From positions 10,602 through 74,601 of the forward strand of contig CAZYPS010000002.1 in NCBI GenBank assembly GCA_964649445.1: a stretch of DNA of 64,000 nucleotides, read 5' to 3'. This DNA is from JAGXLP01 sp964649445. Lineage in GTDB: Bacteria; Bipolaricaulota; Bipolaricaulia; M55B111. Each line of letters begins with the position of its first letter. Position 1 is the first letter of the stretch. This document shows, piece by piece, positions 60,181-64,000 of this stretch. The translations under genes were made by a program, and so were the position numbers. The notes beneath the pieces are model-generated. The model did no database searches. It saw only the letters and a program-made list of their open reading frames with translations, and was not told the DNA's origin.

Positions 60181-61635
60181 TTATTCCTCGTCCTCCCTTC
60201 TCCATCTCAGTACTGGTTCACGAGCGGCTTTGGTTTCATCGAGCCTGCCCACTGGAGTGGACTTAGGAGCCTCATGAAGCAACTCGGGATTCTCCGAAGC
60301 CTCCTCCGCTATAGTCTTCATTGCTACGGCAAATTCATCCAGCGTTTCTTTAGATTCCGTTTCTGTTGGTTCAACCATTAATGCCTCTTTTACAATCAAT
60401 GGAAAGTAAACGGTTGGTGGGTGATAACCGTAGTCCAGGAGCCTCTTTGCAATGTCCACCGTCTTGACATCTTCACCGACGTCGCTTCCACTGAGGACGA
60501 ACTCGTGCTTACATAGCCCTTCGTAGGCAACTTCGAAGGCGTCCTTCAGTTTCTCTTTTAGATAGTTAGCGTTGAGAACGGCGTTACCGCTAACTTCCTT
60601 CAACCCTTCATCTCCCAGGGCTTTAATGTAACTGTAAGCTTTAACCATAATTCCAAATGGTCCGGAAAAACTGTTTACCTTGCCTATCGTCTTCGACTTG
60701 TTGTAAGCAAACTCGTAACTTTCCCCCTCCTTCTCAACAGTAGGTACAGGCAAATAGGGAATAAGTTCCTGTTTGACCCCTACCGGTCCTGCCCCCGGAC
60801 CACCGCCCCCGTGCGGCGTGCTAAACGTTTTGTGTAAATTGAAATGGGTGATATCCATCCCTATATCTCCAGGACGGACTCTCCCAAGGAAAGCGTTCAG
60901 GTTAGCACCATCAAAATAACACAGCCCCCCAGCATCATGGACGATCTTAGCAATTTCAGTAATATCAGTCTCAAATATTCCCAACGTATTGGGAACGGTT
61001 AGCATAATTCCCGCCGTACTTTCACCCACTGCACTCCTGAGTTCATCCAAATCGACAGTTCCCTGTTCGTTCGACTTTACTTCAACCGCGTCGAAACCAG
61101 ATACTGCAGCCGAGGCCGGATTTGTGCCGTGGGAAGAGTCGGGAAGTAATATTTCCCTCCGGCGATCCAGCTCACCGTTATCCTTATGATACTTCCGAAT
61201 CATAAGCATACCAGTTAATTCCCCGTGAGCGCCAGCTGCCGGTTGTAACGTAACGCCAGCCATTCCAGATATATTCTTTAGCATCTCCCCGAGCTCGTAC
61301 ATCAGTTCCAAGTTACCTTGCACCAGGTCTTCCGAAGCTAGAGGATGGTGACCCTGAAACCTGGGATCCTTTGCCAGATCTTCCATGGGCTTAGGATTGT
61401 GCTTCATAGTGCAGGAGCCAAGGGGATATAAACCGTCATCCACGCCGTAATTTTTCTTCGAAAGTTCTGTATAGTGCCTAATAAGTTCGGGCTGGCTGAC
61501 CTCGGGCAGGTTCGGCTCGTCCGATCTCAATAATTCGTCGTCAACTTCTTCTTCCGGAGTCAAATCCGAGAGGGACTCCTCGGTAAAGGATGTACCGATC
61601 TTTCCTTCCTGGCTCTTATCAAAGATGGTTGTCAT
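60181..61635 (-). CDS. gcvPB: Glycine dehydrogenase (decarboxylating) subunit 2
   Basis: GcvPB is the PLP-bearing half of the split P protein, which decarboxylates glycine and loads the aminomethyl group on GcvH. The 484 residues contain the PLP lysine in FNLHKTFSTPHGGGGPG, DSSHGTNPASAAVSGF, and DGANLNAFLG. The end is acidic. It starts 2 bases after gcvPA. Downstream, 135 bases separate it from the methyltransferase gene. gcvT is not present here, which leaves open which protein takes the C1 unit from GcvH. Confidence 0.97.
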   Translation of the reverse strand: MTTIFDKSQEGKIGTSFTEESLSDLTPEEEVDDELLRSDEPNLPEVSQPELIRHYTELSKKNYGVDDGLYPLGSCTMKHNPKPMEDLAKDPRFQGHHPLASEDLVQGNLELMYELGEMLKNISGMAGVTLQPAAGAHGELTGMLMIRKYHKDNGELDRRREILLPDSSHGTNPASAAVSGFDAVEVKSNEQGTVDLDELRSAVGESTAGIMLTVPNTLGIFETDITEIAKIVHDAGGLCYFDGANLNAFLGRVRPGDIGMDITHFNLHKTFSTPHGGGGPGAGPVGVKQELIPYLPVPTVEKEGESYEFAYNKSKTIGKVNSFSGPFGIMVKAYSYIKALGDEGLKEVSGNAVLNANYLKEKLKDAFEVAYEGLCKHEFVLSGSDVGEDVKTVDIAKRLLDYGYHPPTVYFPLIVKEALMVEPTETESKETLDEFAVAMKTIAEEASENPELLHEAPKSTPVGRLDETKAAREPVLRWRREDEE

Positions 61636-61637
61636 CT

Positions 61638-62981
61638 CTATTCCACCTCTCCCTGTATTGACCTAACGAAATCGTCCATTTCTCCTTTGTTTACTTTTTC
61701 CGTTACTGCAATCAGCAGTAGGCCTTCCCACCCTGCTTTCTTCAGGTGATCAGGATGAAGTAGATCTATCCCGTCCTCCTTCATCTCCTCCCAGAGGTCG
61801 GAGCGATCACCGGGCACATCGATCGCAAATTCGTTAAAGAACGGTTGGTCCCAGGCAAGTTCGACCCCCGGTAAGTCCGTGAGTTTATCCGCAAGATAGT
61901 GGGCTCTATCCCAGTTAATTTTCGCAAGCGATTTGAGCCCAGAAGGTCCTAAGGAGGCGAGATAGACGGTGGCAGCAAGGGCGTTTAACGCCTGGTTCGT
62001 ACAGATATTAGAAGTGGCTCTTTCTCTTTTTATGTGTTGCTCCCTCGTCTGCAGAGCCATGACGTAGCCTTCATTTTCCTCTCGATCAACGGTCTTTCCA
62101 GAAACCCGTCCAGGCAGGTAACGGAGGTAATCCTTCCTGGTAGCAAAAAGACCCAGCAGCGGGCCTCCGTAATTAATCGGGTTACCCAGAGGTTGACCTT
62201 CTCCTACCACTATGTCAGCTCCAAAACTTCCCGGCGGCTCCATTAATCCGAGAGATATGGGATTAGAACTGACGATCAGGAAAGAATCATCCAGTTTCTC
62301 TTTGAGTCCACTTAGATCTTCAAGAATTCCCAGATAATTGGGGGATTGAACTACAAGCCCTGCAATAGAATCTTCGCTGGACATAATATCATTCAATTGG
62401 ACCCTGTCTAACCGTCCGTTCTTAGCGCCGAGCTCGATGATCTGTTTTTCTTCCAGCGGTAGATAAGTTTCAATTACGTCTCTGTAGCGTGGATTCAGGG
62501 TCTCGCTCACGATAACTTTGTCTCTACCAAGATACTCCTGCGCCATTAGTACGGCCTCAGCCGCTGCAGACCCCCCATCGTACATGGAGGAGTTGGCAAT
62601 ATCCATGCCGGTTAATTCCGCAATTTCCGTCTGGAATTCGAACATCCAGGTGAGGGTGCCTTGACTAATTTCGGCTTGATAGGGAGTATAGGCAGTATAG
62701 AATTCGGATCTCCCTGTAACGTGGGATACTATCGAAGGGATGAAATGATCGTAAAGCCCGGCGCCAATTAAGTTTAATCGGTCGCCAGGCTTTTCGTTGG
62801 AATCAGCTATTTCGTCGACGGTTTCTTTTAACTCCAATTCCGTCTTTCCTGAACCGTCGACGAAACTCCGCTCAACCTTCAGCTCTTCCGGGATATCGGA
62901 AAACAATTCCTCAAGGGAATCGACACCGATATCCTCAAGCATTTCCCTCCTGTCACTCTCCGTCGAGGGTATAAAATCCAT
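61638..62981 (-). CDS. gcvPA: Glycine dehydrogenase (decarboxylating) subunit 1
   Basis: GcvPA is the other half of the P protein heterodimer. The 447 residues start with the signature PSTESDRREMLEDIGV and include AGLYDHFIPSIVSHVTGRSEFYTAYTPYQAE-type sequence around residue 75 and the MYDGGSAAAEAVLMA segment near residue 135. Its neighbours are the corrinoid protein gene (14 bases upstream) and gcvPB (2 bases downstream), showing that glycine decarboxylation and corrinoid methyl transfer are transcribed together. Glycine would be the end product of full demethylation of betaine, a reason for the shared unit. Confidence 0.97.
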   Translation of the reverse strand: MDFIPSTESDRREMLEDIGVDSLEELFSDIPEELKVERSFVDGSGKTELELKETVDEIADSNEKPGDRLNLIGAGLYDHFIPSIVSHVTGRSEFYTAYTPYQAEISQGTLTWMFEFQTEIAELTGMDIANSSMYDGGSAAAEAVLMAQEYLGRDKVIVSETLNPRYRDVIETYLPLEEKQIIELGAKNGRLDRVQLNDIMSSEDSIAGLVVQSPNYLGILEDLSGLKEKLDDSFLIVSSNPISLGLMEPPGSFGADIVVGEGQPLGNPINYGGPLLGLFATRKDYLRYLPGRVSGKTVDREENEGYVMALQTREQHIKRERATSNICTNQALNALAATVYLASLGPSGLKSLAKINWDRAHYLADKLTDLPGVELAWDQPFFNEFAIDVPGDRSDLWEEMKEDGIDLLHPDHLKKAGWEGLLLIAVTEKVNKGEMDDFVRSIQGEVE

Positions 62982-62995
62982 GAGGGACCCTGAAG

Positions 62996-63631
62996 CTAAC
63001 TAGTTAATTTCTTAACAAGCTTTGACGCTGCTGCCGCGTCTGCCGCGTACCCGTCCGCGCCAATTTCATCCGCAAAGTCCTGAGAAACGGGCGCGCCACC
63101 AATAGCTACTTGTACCTGATCCCTTATACCTTCTTCTTCAAGTGCTTCAATAACTTCTGGCATGTGAGTCATTGTGGTAGTCAGCAATGCGGACATTCCC
63201 AGTACGTTTGCGTCGTTCTCCTTGATTGCCTCGACGAACTCCTCCGCCGGCGTTTCCGGACCGAGGTTAATGACCTCAAAACCAGCACCTTCAAGCATCA
63301 TGCTAACTAGGTTCTGGCCGATGTCGTGTAAGTCTCCCTCTACGGTCCCCATCACTACAATACCAGCCGGCTCGACTCCTGACTCAGCCAGAAGAGGACG
63401 TAACAGATTCATGGCCCCTTTCATTGCCTCGGCGGAAAGCAACATCTCCGGCACGTACCTGTCGCCTGCTTCGTACTCGTCACCGACCTCGTCCATCGCT
63501 GGTACCAGGCCTTCGTTCAAAATTACTTCCGGATCCAGGCCTTCATCTATTGCCTTCTCCGTCAACTCTACCGTCTTGTCTTCATCCATATCAAATACAG
63601 CTTGACCTAACTCTTCCAGTAATTCGCTCAT
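62996..63631 (-). CDS. Corrinoid (B12-binding) methyl carrier protein, MttC/MtbC family
   Basis: The 211-residue protein has a helical cap (LEELGQAVFDMDEDKTVELT, GLVPAMDEVGDEYEAGDRYVPE) and a Rossmann B12 domain with the cobalt-ligating His102 in GDLHDIG and the GGAPV loop near residue 185. It belongs to carriers that work with MttB, MtbB or MtgB methyltransferases. The ATG at 63631 has GAGGAGG ahead; a longer frame upstream is unlikely. It is the first gene of the C1 run and is the plausible partner of the MttB-type protein at 18710, though the two genes are 43 kb apart, and of the methyl-THF methyltransferase four genes downstream of it. Confidence 0.94.
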   Translation of the reverse strand: MSELLEELGQAVFDMDEDKTVELTEKAIDEGLDPEVILNEGLVPAMDEVGDEYEAGDRYVPEMLLSAEAMKGAMNLLRPLLAESGVEPAGIVVMGTVEGDLHDIGQNLVSMMLEGAGFEVINLGPETPAEEFVEAIKENDANVLGMSALLTTTMTHMPEVIEALEEEGIRDQVQVAIGGAPVSQDFADEIGADGYAADAAAASKLVKKLTS

Positions 63632-63673
63632 TCTAACAAAAACCTCCTCGATTTTTTTGCCTTTTCTGAGATC

Positions 63674-63701
63674 ATTATATTCCTTGAAACTGCAGTTACA
63701 A
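63674..63701 (-). promoter_or_regulatory. Promoter of the C1 cluster
   Basis: On the minus strand TTGTAA and TATAAT are 16 bases apart, ending about 42 bases before the corrinoid protein start. No glycine, cobalamin or THF riboswitch pattern was seen in the short leader. Confidence 0.6.
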
Positions 63702-63794
63702 CCAATAAGGTGGGATATTTTATCCCACTGACCTGTGAGTCTGGACAATTCTAAGAATCAAATGAGTGATCCATCAGCTGGAATCCATCGGTTT

Positions 63795-63823
63795 TTGTTA
63801 TTTTAATATTAATGTCATATGAT
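63795..63823 (+). promoter_or_regulatory. Promoter of the exported protein gene at the window edge
   Basis: TTGTTA and TATGAT with a 17-base spacer, leaving a leader of about 70 bases before the ATG at 63901. Confidence 0.55.
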
Positions 63824-63900
63824 ACTTTTAGTTGAAAAGATCAATGAATTTTACCATAACCCCACCAAATTGATCCATTCAACTACAAGGAGGTGGGATA

Positions 63901-64000
63901 ATGGTTCATTCAAAAAAGTATTTATACTACACTGTCGCGATTTCACTAATATCAGCTATCTCTTTCATAACCCTTCCAAAGGAGAACCAGGAGAAAATAG
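63901..64000 (+). CDS. Exported protein, amino-terminal fragment (3' end outside the window)
   Basis: The first 33 codons encode a short basic start (MVHSKKY) and a hydrophobic stretch (YYTVAISLISAISFITL), a likely Sec signal or membrane anchor, followed by a charged sequence. AAGGAGGTGG, a very strong ribosome site, lies 4-6 bases before the ATG. The function cannot be told from this fragment. It is divergent from the C1 cluster. Confidence 0.65.
   Translation, partial: MVHSKKYLYYTVAISLISAISFITLPKENQEKI

Noticed and set aside
63632..63900. Glycine, cobalamin or THF riboswitch ahead of the C1 cluster
   Set aside because: The leader is only about 40 bases after the likely promoter, and no conserved riboswitch core was seen.

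Overview
The window is a bacterial chromosome segment with dense genes and no rRNA, tRNA, insertion sequence, prophage or CRISPR array that I can see. The proteins are rich in Asp and Glu (for example the Glu-repeat tail of ribosomal protein L25 and the acidic end of L32). With tungsten aldehyde oxidoreductase, formate-THF ligase, corrinoid methyl transfer and glycine decarboxylase genes, this suggests an anaerobic, probably salt-adapted bacterium that runs much of its carbon through tetrahydrofolate C1 units. The solute-binding proteins have Tat or Sec signals without a lipobox, which points to a periplasm and so to a diderm. A halophilic Acetothermia/KB1-like or Halanaerobiales-like lineage would fit, but placement is inference only. 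A run of exactly 100 N inside secA shows this is a draft scaffold.

Layout. 1-7060: histidine degradation split in two, ftcD-hutI on the plus strand and hutH-hutU on the minus strand, with a small HTH/coiled-coil protein and a hemolysin III-type membrane protein between them. 7134-20914: a long minus-strand run reading GntR regulator, MttB-family methyltransferase, UroD-family methyltransferase, MmgE/PrpD protein, Tat-exported binding protein, two permeases, a fused double ATPase, a second binding protein and an aldehyde ferredoxin oxidoreductase. This looks like one uptake and catabolism system for a methylated, possibly quaternary-amine, substrate. 21061-23367: a polar amino-acid ABC importer without a local ATPase.

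23729-30413: housekeeping genes (DUF99 endonuclease-dU-like protein, dtd, rpmF, smpB, macro domain, pyrG with a short leader ORF, lgt, DUF445). 31004-36363: acetate module of a Pat-like acyl-CoA synthetase/acetyltransferase fusion, acs and a SatP-type acetate channel. 36541-40475: secA with the assembly gap, a 30-residue membrane peptide gene with its own promoter, an unknown exported protein, and gcvH. 40623-49309: glmU (short form)-prs-rplY followed by clpC-radA-disA-punA, close to the order known in Firmicutes. 49365-51842: accA, accD and a DUF502 membrane protein. 51938-54175: a small ribbon-helix-helix gene overlapping a nicotinate phosphoribosyltransferase, then a SurA-N-like exported protein. 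54259-55769: ppa and ddl.

55934-63631: a minus-strand C1 cluster of corrinoid protein, gcvPA, gcvPB, methyl-THF methyltransferase, fhs, folE and an unusual folD. Histidine (formimino group), glycine (methylene group), methylated amines (methyl group) and formate would all meet in the same THF pool, while AOR, the acyl-CoA synthetases and SatP handle the aldehyde and acetate ends. No gcvT, acsA-D or metF lies in the window. The last 100 bases begin an exported protein that runs off the end.
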